Assembly: GCA_032622095.1 (NCBI GenBank)
Contig: CP136066.1
Coordinates: 42,793,835-42,857,834, forward strand
Length of the DNA: 64,000 nt
Reading direction: 5' to 3'
DNA from: Siphonodentalium dalli
Taxonomy: Eukaryota > Mollusca > Scaphopoda > Gadilida > Siphonodentaliidae
The notes beneath the pieces were generated by a model. It saw nothing but the letters and a program-made list of their open reading frames with translations, was not told the origin of the DNA and made no database searches. The translations under genes were made by a program, and so were the position numbers. The number at the start of each line of letters is the position of its first letter. Positions within the stretch are counted from its first letter, which is position 1. Shown here piece after piece: positions 1 through 11,371 of this stretch.

Positions 1-334
1 GTTCAAAAATACTATTCAGTTCTTTATCTGGAGCACTACAGAATATTCTCCCAAACACAGTGTAACTGATTTCTAACGAAGATTGTCGGGTGCAGATTGT
101 GCAAATGACTTGTAATCGATGGGCCATAACCAAATACAGCACTCGTATGACTAATGTGTAGGTTTTCTACACAAAAATGTGTAGCCATCCTACACAATCA
201 TTCATTTTTTTTTATCTTAAACATATTTGTGTAGTATATATACGAGTAGTTTCATATACGTGAGAAATTTCGTGAGAAAATTGTTCAAAAATATTTGTAA
301 GCGACCAACGCAATGAGTTCATTCGACCCCGGGC

Positions 335-771
335 GAAGACTGGATATAGTGCGTCTGACATTTGCCGAATGAGGTCCCCAGAGGGTGAATTTAGTGACAT
401 TATCCCGGACAGCGGGATAGTGTCTCTACATTCACCCTCCGGTGACCTCATTCTGCTTAGGCTTCATCTTCTGGAAAGTGTCTATAGTCTCAAAGTAACA
501 TTGTTGATAGTTACTTTTTCCATTCTGTTCAGTTTCTATATCCCCTTATTTCAGAACATAAATTGAGACGACTAATGGGTGAATATTACCAACTTCAACT
601 GAGGAACTTCAATCTGATCCTAGATCAACCATAGCAGTTGAGGTTTTAGCAGAATGAGGTTTCCAGAGGGTAAATTTGGTGATGTTAGCCGTTGTGTTGG
701 ATAGCATCACTGAATTCATCCTCTGGGGACCTCATTCGGCAAATGTTAGACATATTATATATCCAGACTTG
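335..771. mobile_element. hAT-like double-hairpin MITE, copy 1 (complete)
   Basis: A non-autonomous element flanked by a perfect 8-bp direct repeat, CCCCGGGC, at 327-334 and 772-779. The ends are inverted: the left begins GAAGACTGGATATAGTG and the right, read in reverse complement, begins CAAGTCTGGATATA. Inside each end is a long hairpin (364-456 and 649-740) built on GAATGAGGTCCCCAGAGGG and its complement. An AT-rich spacer of about 190 bp separates the hairpins. An 8-bp duplication and C/G-A-A-G ends fit the hAT superfamily, which is an inference because no transposase is present. Short reading frames across the hairpins are artefacts of the palindrome. Confidence 0.85.
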
Positions 772-779
772 CCCCGGGC

Positions 780-1323
780 TAATTGCATATAGTTCTAACG
801 ACGCGTATTCGAGCGGAACTCAATTAGTCAATTATGACGAGGATAACGTATATATACATGTAGACCCTGGTCAAGTGTTCCTCATAGTCTGCTGTGATGT
901 TGGTGAGTCCTGCTGAATTGCAATGATGCTGGTAGAGCAAACTGATGCCGTTACGAAAACAGTTACAGTTATTTTTTTTCGAAGGTTATCATTTTCGCTG
1001 TGTGGAATCATGTAGTTTTTCTTCTCATGTATAGTTATATATAGCTGTGGTACATATTCTTTTTATAAGCATTTTTGTTTGATTATAGAGCTGTTTTCCG
1101 GGTTATAGTTTAATGATAGAGCTGTTTTCCGGGTTTAAGTTGTTCCAGAAGAGAGTTCAGAGTCGGGGAATTAAACTCATTTATTTGTAGATAGTTCAAA
1201 AGATTCAACAGCAACAATGTAAACATTCACACAATGTACATACTGGAAGTCCAATATCATACGAAATCAACCATCCTCACAGCGAAGAGCTCCGAGAGCA
1301 CATATATATCTCCGGAACAATAA
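780..1323. other. No gene seen; small direct duplication
   Basis: No coding signal is visible. The only structure noted is a ~25-bp direct duplication near 1084-1138, in which ATAGAGCTGTTTTCCGGGTT occurs twice. Confidence 0.5.
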
Positions 1324-1379
1324 TTGACCCCACCCCAATAATACTTAATCTTATAAGTATTATTTGGGGGTGGGGTCAA
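1324..1379. repeat. Short foldback with C-rich arms
   Basis: The left arm starts TTGACCCCACCCC and continues AATAATACTTA. The right arm is its reverse complement with one or two extra bases. The loop is only a few bases. It is a perfect-looking hairpin of about 25 bp stem with no associated gene. Confidence 0.8.
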
Positions 1380-1437
1380 GTTTTGTTGCGTGCATGTGCT
1401 CAGTAAAGCCGTGTAGCAACATAGAATGGGGAAAATG

Positions 1438-1776
1438 TAACCCGCCAAACGAGGAAACCGCCGAAAGCGACAAAATGTCCAGATGCGCGCACATATTGCA
1501 CCGCGAGCGAACCGCCGAAATGAAGATAAATCTCGTTTCATGATCTCGCTTTCGGCGGTTCTGTCGTTTTATTTCTTCGCCGCGAAATCTCGTTTGATTA
1601 TTTCACTCTCAGAGCTTTCATCGAGGCGAAAAAATCAAACGACAGGACTGCCGAAAGCGATAATGAAACGAGATTTCGTTTGATTTTGTCACTTTCGGTG
1701 GTTTCCTCGCGTGGTGATCTGTGCGCGCAACCATGCAGACGTTGTGTCGCTTTCGGTGTTTTCCTCGTTACAGGTT
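1438..1776. mobile_element. Complex foldback element
   Basis: Both ends carry inverted copies of TAACC..AACGAGGAAA followed by ACCGCCGAAAGCGACA. The right end reads TGTCGCTTTCGGTGTTTTCC then CTCGTTACAGGTTA. The interior repeats the same GCCGAAAGCGA and GAAATCTCGTTT blocks several times in both orientations, so the whole unit can fold into a branched structure. The sequence is more GC-rich than its surroundings. It is probably a MITE; the superfamily is not clear because no target duplication was identified. Confidence 0.6.
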
Positions 1777-2222
1777 AGCCCTAACAGTATTCCGTATAGA
1801 ATATCTATCCATATTAAAAAGTACGTTAGCTTTTATCCATAGCATGTTGTGTTGTGTTACCACGTCAAACAATCGCCACAAATAATGCTCGAGGCATGAC
1901 ATTAATCTGTTTTATATAATTACAGGAACGTAATGGCATCGAGCGTGAGAAAGCATCCATAGTACGTATGTTACAATGCACAGGCAATCTAGAAATACCC
2001 AAAGCATGTCATGATGTCACACATATACCGACCACGCAGGCATGAATTATCGACAAACAATACAAAGTTATGTAACATAAGTGTAGCACAGAAAATGGCC
2101 GCATACGTCCAATTTAGAATTAGAGAGTCCAAAAATGTGCAATACTATACTTTACTTTCTATACCAAAATTCCTGCAAACGAATGCCTGTGTATGAACTG
2201 TGAAGTTTTGATTAAACTCATT

Positions 2223-2409
2223 ATACGCCTTGTCACTGAAACGCGGCCATATTAGATCCATCCAGCCTCGTTCCGTGATTTTAGTGCTATTCGGATCACA
2301 GTTCTGTAGTAGCATTTCCATATATGGAAATGCTACTCCATAACTTTGACTTATAGCACTAAAACCTCGGAAAGGGGCTGGATGGATCCAATATGGCCGC
2401 GAGTCAGTG
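2223..2409. mobile_element. Palindromic MITE with GGATCCATCCAGCC arms
   Basis: Arms of about 35 bp (GCGGCCATATT, GGATCCATCCAGCC and complement) enclose a second inner palindrome centred on TTCCATATATGGAA near 2326. A 12-bp direct repeat, ATTAAACTCATT, lies at 2211-2222 and 2410-2421 and may be a target duplication. About ten extra bases separate the left copy from the arm. Confidence 0.65.
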
Positions 2410-2596
2410 ATTAAACTCATTGGAGAATAATTCATAATGAAAATAAAAGGTCACTCAACAGAATGTCCACCGACGAAGGTGGCAGGATTGAATGATTTGT
2501 GGGTTTCAGATCCCAATACTACAAACTGTAGGAGGAATTGATTGCACCAATATGACACAAAGTGCATATTCATAAAAAACATGAAACATTTCTATG

Positions 2597-2908
2597 TCGA
2601 AAAATAGCAATAACTCCGCCAAAATGACTCCGACTGAACTCAAAATCGCAGGTGCGCAGGTTCCCGTGCTGGTTGATATCTGTGCCCATGCAGTTTAAAT
2701 TTTTTTTACTGGAAAATGACGGAATACAGGCTCGGACAAAAGATGCGCCCGGGATGTACGATTCTTTGTCGAAATAGGGCAATAACTCGCCAAATTTAGT
2801 CCGACCGAACAAAATATCACAGGTGCGTAGCTTCCCTTGCTCGTTGATATATGCGCCAAGTTAAAAAAAAAATTTACCCGAAAATGACTGAATACAGGCT
2901 CGGACAAT
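2597..2908. repeat. Two ~140-bp direct repeats
   Basis: The block from CGAAAAATAGCAATAACTCC to TACAGGCTCGGACA at about 2597-2733 is repeated, with divergence, at about 2769-2908. The copies share AATAACTC.GCCAAA, AGGTGCG.AG.TTCCC and AATACAGGCTCGGACA. This is a diverged tandem duplication of repetitive DNA and is not coding. Confidence 0.65.
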
Positions 2909-3071
2909 GTTCCGGACGGACAGACACAATACAAAGAGGCACACACGGACGAGGGTCATTACTATAGTCCTCCAGCGGAATGTCGGGGACAATATGAACA
3001 AAGTCAATCTATTTGAGTCCCTATAAAAGATCATGGCTGACCTGAATCTCAAAATCATATCTACATAATAA

Positions 3072-3249
3072 GTGAGATCACCATATTGGATCCACCCAGC
3101 CCTGTTCCGCACAATCAGTGCTACATGGCCATGCTCTGGTGTAGCTTATACATGGAGCTTTTGAATATTCATGAATTCCATATATATAATTCATGAATAT
3201 TCAAAACTCCATGTATGGAATGCCACTCCAGAACTTTGAAATGTAACAC
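3072..3249. mobile_element. Second, diverged copy of the GGATCCATCCAGCC palindrome
   Basis: It shares CCATATTGGATCCACCCAGCC with the element at 2223-2409, and both contain GCCACTCCA/GCTACTCCA followed by AACTTTGA. The centre is a strong palindrome at 3151-3216 built on ACTCCATGTA and GAATATTCATGAATT. Its right side abuts the TTAA-flanked element that starts at 3254. Confidence 0.6.
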
Positions 3250-3253
3250 TTAA

Positions 3254-3656
3254 AGGGGTACTGTACTCAAATGTTGTTGTTGGTTTCTATAGTCACTAAG
3301 TCATAGAATAAGGTAACCAGATTTCCATTATTTGAAAGTCTGTTGAGTACGAAGTAATGTTATGGATGGCAGATTAGCCGGAATGCGAAAATACAAAATT
3401 GTCGTTGTCGAGTAATTTTTGTAGTTTTCAAGCAAATGTATCAAATAAATGTCATATTATATGTATACTAGTCACATATACTCACTTAAGTTATTGTATA
3501 GTCACCAGTCAGTGAGTGGCTTGAGTTTACGTCCCGTATCAATATAATTGTTTACACGATCATGTGTGCCACGCGTTGCCCAATCCACTATCCGTGAATT
3601 AATTTGATTACGTTGTTGTTACCGGGAATTTATTGATAATGGCTTATATTACCCCT
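3254..3656 (+). mobile_element. TTAA-flanked AGGGGTACTGT MITE, copy 1 (shortened)
   Basis: Begins after TTAA (3250-3253) with AGGGGTACTGTACTC and ends ACCCCT before TTAT. It aligns, in the opposite orientation, with the full-length copy at 33207-33757 and, in the same orientation, with the copy at 49074-49904. Shared blocks include TCAAATGTTGTTGTTG, TTTGAAAGTCTGTTGAGTAC and TGTGCCACGCGTTGCC. About 150 bp of the right interior is missing compared with the copy at 33 kb. Confidence 0.7.
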
Positions 3657-3659
3657 TTA

Positions 3660-4600
3660 TATATGGTAGCGAATAAGTGATCTCGCTTATTAGGAAGGAG
3701 TGATAAGATAGATCGATAAATCCAAGAACTATAAATATGCAGGATTTGGTAGCAATACAAAATTCCCAGCAATATTGGCCAACTTTGGTGGGGATACTGT
3801 ATATCAAATCTATGCTAAGCCATTATATATATCCTTGGAATAAGCCCCATGAATAGTATATTTTATATTTCAGACAGCATGGTTGGCGTAAACAAATTTT
3901 GTACCTTGGTTTGTTTGTACACTATCGTAATGAGCGAACTCATGAATGAACAAAATACAACGGGTCTTCGCAAATTATATATGCGATTTCCTCAAATTAG
4001 TAAATCGCCAAATTTCGGACAAAACTTCACTTTAGATTTATTTCAGCGTTATTGCTATTAATACTAATATGAATCGTACTTGACACGTACTGGAGCAACC
4101 ACACTTGCTGTGTATTGAATTTGCCTTTTATCGGCGACATAGCGCTAAGAATAATGTATGTAACATCACGCAGTGATCACGACGGAGATGACATGCCAAC
4201 TTGAAAAGACGTGTCGTGGATTGTGCAATCTTGTCTGGATTCTGACCCTGAAATCCAAAAAGACGTCAGAAACCGTGTCATGACATCTTCATTTTTCGTT
4301 TTCATTAAGTTAACCAAAAATATTTGTCTAATTGAAATTAATGGACCTAAATCACATGTGAATTCTTCGTAAGTTGTGATTAGTTACTTTCATTTTCATC
4401 GCGATGCTTCATTTCCAATTCCGCGTTTTTTTTGTTGCAATCTCCACACTTTTGCTAACCGGATGTCACGTGATAATTTCTCGAAAATCCATACCCGCGA
4501 TCTAAAATAAATCACTGATGGATATAGAATTTTTTTTTTACATAATTCACCTGCCTTATGTATAAGCACCCTTGGTGGTTGCTATTATTAGGTGTTTGAT
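3660..4600. other. No gene seen
   Basis: AT-rich DNA without a convincing exon, tRNA or terminal repeat. A 70-codon plus-strand frame at 3849-4061 has no recognisable motif and is flanked by AT-rich sequence, so it is not annotated as a gene. Confidence 0.4.
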
Positions 4601-4613
4601 GCTCAAGCAGAAT

Positions 4614-5855
4614 GTTCTGAACTCACAATGTAGTTTGGGGGTATACATATAATACACCACGTTACACATATACATGTATAACGTTCTGAACTCACAATGT
4701 AGTTTGGGGGTATACATATAATACACCACGTTACACATATACATGTATAACGTTCTGAACTCACAATGTAGTTTGGGGGTATACATATAATACACCACGT
4801 TACACATATACATGTATAACGTTTTGAACTCACAATGTAGTTTGGGGGTATACATATAATACACCACGTTACACATATACATGTATAACGTTTTGAACTC
4901 ACAATGTAGTTTGGGGATATACATATAATACACCACGTTACACATATACATGTATAACGTTTTGAACTCACAATGTAGTTTGGGGGTATACATATAATAC
5001 ACCACGTTACACATATACATGTATAACGTTTTGAACTCACAATGTAGTTTGGGGGGTATACATATAATACACCACGTTACACATATACATGTATAACGTT
5101 CTGAACTCACAATGTAGTTTGGGGGTATACATATAATACACCACGTTACACATATACATGTATAACGTTCTGAACTCACAATGTAGTTTGGGGGTATACA
5201 TATAATACACCACGTTACACATATGCATGTATAACGTTTTGAACTCACAATGTAGTTTGGGGGTATATATATAATACACCACGTTACACATATACATGTA
5301 TAACGTTTTGAACTCACAATGTAGTTTGGGGGTATACATATAATACACCACGTTACACATATACATGTATAACGTTCTGAACTCACAATGTAGTTTGGGG
5401 ATATACATATAATACACCACGTTACACATATACATGTATAACGTTTTGAACTCACAATGTAGTTTGTGGGTATACATATAATACACCACGTTACACATAT
5501 ACATGTATAACGTTCTGAACTCACAATGTAGTTTGGGGGTATACATATAATACACCACGTTACACATATACATGTATAACGTTCTGAACTCACAATGTAG
5601 TTTGGGGATATACATATAATACACCACGTTACACATATACATGTATAACGTTCTGAACTCACAATGTAGTTTGGGCATATACATATAATACACCACGTTA
5701 CACATATACATGTATAACGTTCTGAACTCACAATGTAGTTTGGGGGTATACATATAATACACCACGTTACACATATACATGTATAACGTTCTGAACTCAC
5801 AATGTAGTTTGGGGGTATACATATAATACACCACGTTACACATATACATGTATAA
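4614..5855. repeat. 69-bp minisatellite, about 18 copies
   Basis: The unit starts GTTCTGAACTCACAATGTAG and ends ACACATATACATGTATAAC. Copies differ at only a few sites: C/T in GTTCTGAA, and G/A in the run TTTGGGGG. One copy (around 5047) has an extra G. The unit contains the perfect palindrome TATACATGTATA. Because 69 is divisible by three, the array is open in several frames, including a 440-codon minus-strand frame, but this is a consequence of the period. High identity between copies suggests recent amplification or homogenisation. Confidence 0.95.
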
Positions 5856-5882
5856 CAATGGAAATTAATATTGTGCACGTAT

Positions 5883-6080
5883 CAGGGTTGGGGTAATCGT
5901 AATCAGTAATCGTAATCAAAGTAATCGATTTCAAAATTTAGAGTAGTCGTCTGTAATCAGTAATCTTGACATTTTGTGATTACAAGTAATCGTAATCGTA
6001 ATCCATTACTTTCAAATGTACCTGTAATCATGATTACATTTTGATTACTTTTACTAAAATATCCATATGTATGGCTATTG
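5883..6080. mobile_element. GTAATC-rich terminal fragment, hAT-like
   Basis: Starts CAGGGTTGGGGTAATCG, then repeats GTAATC and its complement GATTAC many times over 180 bp. CAGGGTTGG is a typical hAT end, but the matching CCAACCCTG end was not seen in this neighbourhood, so this is treated as one end of a truncated element. The assignment is inferred from the terminal motif only. Confidence 0.45.
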
Positions 6081-6600
6081 GATATTCATAGTCTCACACT
6101 GTAGTACTGTGGTGTGTGTACATTATACAAACAACATATCAGAAAGTTAGTACAATTTTTTCATGTGTTATGTTAGTGGTACACTGTGTACATTCTGGCA
6201 GTGGATGTGCCACGGATATCTAATTATCTATATAATATACTATATATACATTTTGGGTGTATGAGCGTGTGTGTATGTATGTATGCATATGTATATAAAT
6301 TATGTTAAAAGTAGTTATACATATCCACTGACTCTTGTTTGTTTAAACTGATTGTATTTGGTACTATAGTACATATATAGTAATGGAAATTGATCACCGG
6401 GAGTCCTCATGCTATTGTAAATAATGTATGTATTGTAAATTTGTTTATCCATACCTGTATGTTTAAGGTGATGAGAATAAAGAATTGAATTGTACCATTA
6501 AAGATGCCTTCCTATTTAACACCATAAAACCAACATATGTACCCTTTCTTTACCATAAAACAATTAGCTATGACCCACGGGGCATTAATAGGGGTGGTGG
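6080..6600. other. AT-rich DNA with a retroelement-like 3' tail
   Basis: No gene seen. Near 6470-6500 the sequence GAGAATAAAGAATTGAATTG resembles the polyadenylation signal and (GAATT)n-like tail also found at about 12430-12450. This suggests the 3' end of a non-LTR element or its SINE relative. Confidence 0.4.
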
Positions 6601-6609
6601 CGGCCAGAT

Positions 6610-6700
6610 ATCGACTTTCAAAATAGGGAGTTAAACACGTTTTCAATATTTGTGAGCCCAGCAAAAATTCAAATGATCACCGCTTATAAAGAGCGTTCAT
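6610..6700 (-). repeat. Reverse copy of the ~120-bp 'AACGCTCTTTAT' repeat
   Basis: Read on the minus strand it starts GAACGCTCTTTATAA and contains TTTTTGCTGGGCTCACAAA, CTATTTTGAAAGTCGATATC. This is a diverged version of the two direct copies at 16732-16855 and 17475-17596. Its function is unknown. Confidence 0.55.
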
Positions 6701-6744
6701 GTTTCTGTCGTCAAAAAACAGGTGGATAATAAGGGCGTTCTCAA

Positions 6745-7335
6745 TTATGAGCCTTTGTGATATTTTCAACGATGACAAATGTTCGGGTGCGAATAAGTTA
6801 AGGACGTATCGTGTAGTCAAACAACATTATACACAAGAACCTTATCTTAATATTGTCCAGAATATCGACACAAAAATTATGTTTTGTAAACTAAGAATTA
6901 GTAATCATAACTTGGAAATTGAAAAGGGTCGCCATAAACAACCAAAAGTGTCACTTGATGAAAGAATTTGTAGGAAATGTAACATGGAGGTTGAGAATGA
7001 AGAACACTTCATTATGCGCTGCAACACATATGATAAGATGCGTAAACAATTTTTTTGTGAGATAGGGATGATGAGTGATAAATTTATTGGATTGAATGAA
7101 GGCCAAAAATTCCAATACATAATGCAAAATAACGAGCCTCATACATGCAACATAATCTGCAACATGGTCCGGACATTTTTCAAAGAAAGGTCAGATTCTG
7201 TTGATATAATAATTAAATCGTTACTACAGTATATGTATTATGTTGAATCATTGTTGACATTGTTATATATATTTGTTATTTTGACATCGGTCTCGTGTGG
7301 ACGTTTTATGTCATTAAACTATCTATCTATCTGTG
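6745..7335 (+). pseudogene. LINE ORF2 C-terminal fragment with CCHC knuckle and 3' tail
   Basis: A 242-codon frame (6699-7427) covers the 3' end of a non-LTR retrotransposon. Recognisable parts, numbered from the frame start, are KLRTYRVVKQHY at residues 33-44, a short Arg/Lys-rich stretch, and a zinc-knuckle C-x2-C-x8-H-x4-C (C91, C94, H103, C108) inside CRKCNMEVENEEHFIMRC. This knuckle and its spacing are usual for the region after the reverse transcriptase domain. The upstream RT and endonuclease are absent, so the copy is 5'-truncated. The element probably ends at the ATCT repeat near 7320-7331. The first ~25 residues of the frame come from an unrelated repeat. The clade is uncertain. Confidence 0.7.
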
Positions 7336-8433
7336 TTGATGACTGGTTTGGTGGATTTTCGCGATGCCTATATGACACGAATGATGGTGAGTGCAAATAT
7401 TTTTCATTTTTTCTTGTGCCTGGTTAGCAAAACACTGGCTTATAGGAAATTCTGACATGCGCGGTACAATATACCCGCTGACTTGTTCCAATTTGCCTTT
7501 CAGAAATATACCGTATAACAGTCAGAATATATAATTCGAAAAACAATAACAGTAAGGTTTCTGATTAAATAAGGACCATATTTCTGTAGAAAGTATATGG
7601 AGATCAAGCAACCATAACTGGAATTATCAAAAAAAAATATCAGAATTTCATTGCCGAAGCAGGTCTACTGTATACAGTTCGTAAAATGTGCGGTCGGAAC
7701 CCGAAATCGAACTTTACCTGTATTTTATGGTTGTAAACCTGCAAATCAATTTCAGATAATATAATCAACATTAACTAAATTCATCATCCAGAAAATAAAT
7801 TCGATCCAAAATTCCAACAAAGTTCGTCTCGGAACAGACATCGAACTTGAACTGTATTTTGCAGTAGTGAACATACATACCAAATTTCATTGAATTAAGT
7901 TAAATGGAATTTTGAACGGAAGGCCAGACCAACACAAGAATCCTAATATATGAATGTACACATATGCACCGACATCTGCGTTCTGTCACTTACTGCAGCT
8001 GTGTACCCTATGTGTCGTTGTACTAATGTGCACTTTTCGCAACGGCAATTTATCAAACATTCAGCGATGCAGTGAACACACAGCACACTGTTAAATTAAA
8101 CATTAAAAATATAAAGATACCACCAGAGTGGGCATCAGATAAAAGTAAGTGCGTTTGAAATGGAATTTTCAGTTTTGTCAACAATAAATTATTTTCATTT
8201 CATTTCAACTTTTGTTGGGGTCGGCCATTTTGAACAAAATTAAATGACACCATCAAAATCAAATTTGATTATGTAACCATTTAGACATTGAATAGTTAAA
8301 AACAAAATGAACAGCAATTCACACTAAACATCAGAATTAATGTTAGACATGGCCATATTTCATTTTAGTAATTTATATGTAGGTAAAACTCAACTGTATA
8401 TAGCCTTTTTTCGTGCATAAAAATGATACAAAT
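7335..8433. other. Old repeat-derived DNA, no gene
   Basis: Two diverged repeats around 7695-7760 and 7840-7900 share ATCGAACTT..CTGTATTTT and CATACCAAATTTCA-like text, which is typical of decayed transposon DNA. No exon or RNA gene is visible. Confidence 0.4.
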
Positions 8434-8664
8434 GTGACCCGCCAAATCAAATCCAGACGGAAGGCGGGATTTTTTTACCCTGTGCCAATGCATTCTCTTA
8501 TATATGCGAGTCGACCATAGGTCGCCTCGCATATATAAGAGAATGCATTGGCCTAACAATTTTTTACAATTTTAATAATTTGTTCTTGTATTCTTTAACA
8601 ATTTTATAATTTCACCCATACAGAGCCCCAGACAAACATGAGCAGACGACACTCTTCTATGTGC

Positions 8665-8729
<65 letters not shown>

Positions 8730-8942
8730 GGGCTCCCTGCAGGGTAATGGATGTTTTTTTTATTTTATGTCCTAAAAATTGTAAGAAACATTTATTTAAA
8801 AAACATGATAAAAAATTGTTAGGCCAATGCGTTCTCTTATATATGCGAGGCGACCTATGGTCGACTCGCATATATAAGAGAATGCATTGGCACAGGGTAA
8901 AAAAAATCCCGACTTCCGACTGGATTTGATATGGCGGGTCAC
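8434..8942. mobile_element. GTGACCCGCC MITE with paired 69-nt hairpins, copy 1
   Basis: Outer inverted ends read GTGACCCGCCAAATCAAATC and, in reverse complement at the right, GTGACCCGCCATATCAAATC, then run to TTTTTTACCC. A possible 4-bp duplication, AAAT, flanks them. Just inside lie the two 69-nt hairpins at 8484-8552 and 8823-8891, in inverted orientation. The ~270-bp spacer contains a (TA)n tract at about 8668-8722 and GGGGCTCCCTGCAGGG. The copy at 13320-13777 carries the spacer in the opposite orientation. Confidence 0.85.
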
Positions 8943-10484
8943 AAATATTCAATAACTATCATGTTTTGTGTTATTCGTATTATCTACAAATGTGCATATG
9001 TTCATTTTAATTTTGGTTGGCATTTTCATTGTTAACAAATGTTAAAATGTCGCTATACCCTTCAAGACTCAATGTTGTTGACATTCTGCTTAGAATTATC
9101 TGCACCAAGACATTCGTTTCTGTCCCGGGACCCCCCAAAAGAGAACAGCATATTGTTGTGGAGATAACTCAAATAAATAAATTAATTATAAATTGTGAAG
9201 AAGACATGATAACTTCCAGGACCCCACCCCCCATTTATAGCATACGATGTCTTACTGGCTCCAACTTTTAATAGCATAAATGGTTGATCAGCAGTAGTCC
9301 CTCTTTCATCAGATTTTGTCAATTGATGTATATTCAGATCTTTTGTCACATGATATCGATGAACATTGAATCTTCTGTTGAGGTTTTGAACCTAAATCAA
9401 TGTTTAGTAACTCCATTTTGTGATATCCCGACCTGGTAAATGTCATTTCCATCTCTTTCGCTCAGTAACATCGAGATATTCATATTTTGTTAGTAAGCAA
9501 AAACAAATAACACATCTTCCTCAAATATAATGTTCCGCGACTCGAATCAAATATTTTTTACCCCCGAAGCCAAAGAAATGGTACTTTAGGAGCGTCTGAT
9601 CGGATTGAGTACCTTTAAAAGCATGTACCTTTAAGTGATAACAAATTGCAGTATGTCATGGTTCTTCTGTATATATAGTACCATAAGTCTCAACTTCTCA
9701 AGATCACCTTATACGTATACATGTATTTGTCACATTCCAGTTTTGCCTATTGATGCTTTGGCACAGAGGTCACATTATCACATTAATACAGGAAAGTTTT
9801 GTATTTCTTTGATGATAATTAACCCTTGGGCTTTCCCAAGACTGTTACTAGTACGGTAAATCTGGTTATTGTCTTCATTGTTCTGTTATGTCAATCTACC
9901 TTAAATTAAGTTAAATTAAAAACAAATGTGCTAATGATTTCTCACGCATATACAGCCAATCACTCTATATTTATCACTTATTGTTAGAAACCAAATATAC
10001 AATAAAATATCCACATATCCATACTTCTAACTGCAGGTCAACGAGCAATTGATTTTTATAAGCTTTATGTCCCTAAATACACCCAACACGACCACCATAC
10101 TAATGTAGGGGAAATAATACTATACTGAATTATGGATGGAAATTAGCAGTGCCTACAAACATTGCTTGGCAACTACAGGATGACATAGTCAAGCGATATA
10201 AAAAAAATTCCCAAGTTGAAAACTTTGCACCTAAAAAATAATGACAGAAATTTTAGTTGATTTGCTCTAGATGCATGCATATGTCTCTGGCTTGGATAAT
10301 ATCGAAACCTAGACCATCACTTGATTTTTCACAAACACCCATGCTATCAATGTCACAATGTCCCAAATACTCGTGTTGTTTTATGAGTCATGGTAATACA
10401 GAATACCGGACGATTATCTGCATGGCTATTGATCGACATATTTACGGTACGCCGATGAAGGCGTTGAACATTTTCAAACATTAA
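8943..10484. other. No gene seen; one MITE fragment
   Basis: About 9530-9612 holds ACTCGAATCAAA, CCGAAGCCAAAGAAAT and TCGGATTGAGTACCTTTAA, a fragment of the family also seen at 17345-17372 and 45330-45415. The rest shows no convincing exon or repeat structure. Confidence 0.45.
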
Positions 10485-10876
10485 CCCTTTACCCAACAAA
10501 CCGGCCAAAAACGGCCAAATAAAGCTGCAACAGCCTAAATTATCTTGGGTCTGTCTCAATAAAACCATACAAATATGGATATCATTGGAACCGGCTCATT
10601 GACCACATTGTGATGGTTACAGTTATGCCCTGTGCCAATGCATTCTCTTATATATGCGAGTCGACCATAGGTCGCCTCGCATATATAAGAGAATGCATTG
10701 GCCTAAAAAAAATATTTTTTAAACACTTTTTACCATTTTTTCTTACATTCTTTAACAATTTTATAATTTTTAATGTATTAAGCCAATGCATTCTCTTATA
10801 TATGCGAGGCGACCTATGGTCGACTCGCATATATAAGAGAATGCATTGGCACAGGGCCGTTCTGTTGGGTAAAGGG
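10485..10876. mobile_element. piggyBac-like MITE with paired hairpins, copy A
   Basis: Starts after TTAA (10481-10484) with CCCTTTACCCAACA and ends TGTTGGGTAAAGGG before TTAT (10877-10880). The 69-nt hairpins are at 10634-10702 and 10782-10850. The left arm carries about 130 bp (AAACCGGCCAAAAACGGCC..., TGGATATCATTGGAACCGG...) that the right arm lacks, so the element is asymmetric outside the hairpins. TTAA targets with CCC-starting ends are the mark of piggyBac transposases, so mobilisation by such an enzyme is inferred. Confidence 0.85.
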
Positions 10877-11371
10877 TTATAAAGACAGTATAATGTGCAT
10901 GTTATTTTGATTTAGTACGGTACTTTTCGGAGCCCTTTGCCACCCTTATGTCACTACTATAGAGCGTGTGTTTTACATATCACAGTAGGTTCATAAAATT
11001 TCCCGAGGCCTTTATATAATTTTGTCTGTTCCTATACATCACAGAAAATGTATTTATCAACAATATTAAGTTGTTTTGCCCCAAGCCATTATCATTTTAA
11101 TGTGTGTGCAGTTTGCAAGTGAACGTTTCTTCAAAGGCGGCAAAGTTATAGTACGAAACCCTAAAAACACTATAATATTCGGGCGTTGAATGCGGTTATG
11201 CGAGTTAGTGTTTTATCAGATAATGTTAATAATGTGGGTCATATAAAATCGTTCCGTATTGGAGACGATACCGTAACCGAGAACTATCACCTATGTTCGT
11301 TAACATCCAGTTCTGATTAAAATAATACTCAGACGAACCACGTACGTGGATCGTCTTGAGTATGATCTTAA

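Noticed and set aside
369..566. Recurrent small frames starting MRSPEGE and containing SLNSPSGDLI
   Set aside because: They are translations of the hAT-like hairpin arms, not conserved small proteins.
4556..5878. 440-codon minus-strand reading frame with a 23-residue repeat, and two overlapping long frames
   Set aside because: It is produced by the 69-bp minisatellite, whose period is divisible by three; all frames are Cys/Tyr/Ile-rich nonsense and shift at the copy with an extra G.
6699..7427. 242-codon frame as a host zinc-finger gene
   Set aside because: The CCHC spacing and surrounding sequence match the LINE post-RT region, and it ends in a retroelement-like simple repeat.
8572..8952. 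126-codon minus-strand frame including IYIYIY
   Set aside because: It lies wholly inside the MITE and reads through its (TA)n tract and hairpin.
10610..10882. Recurrent small frames containing IYKRMHW or CANAFSYICES
   Set aside because: They appear at every copy of the 69-nt hairpin in whichever frame is open; the hairpin stem explains them.
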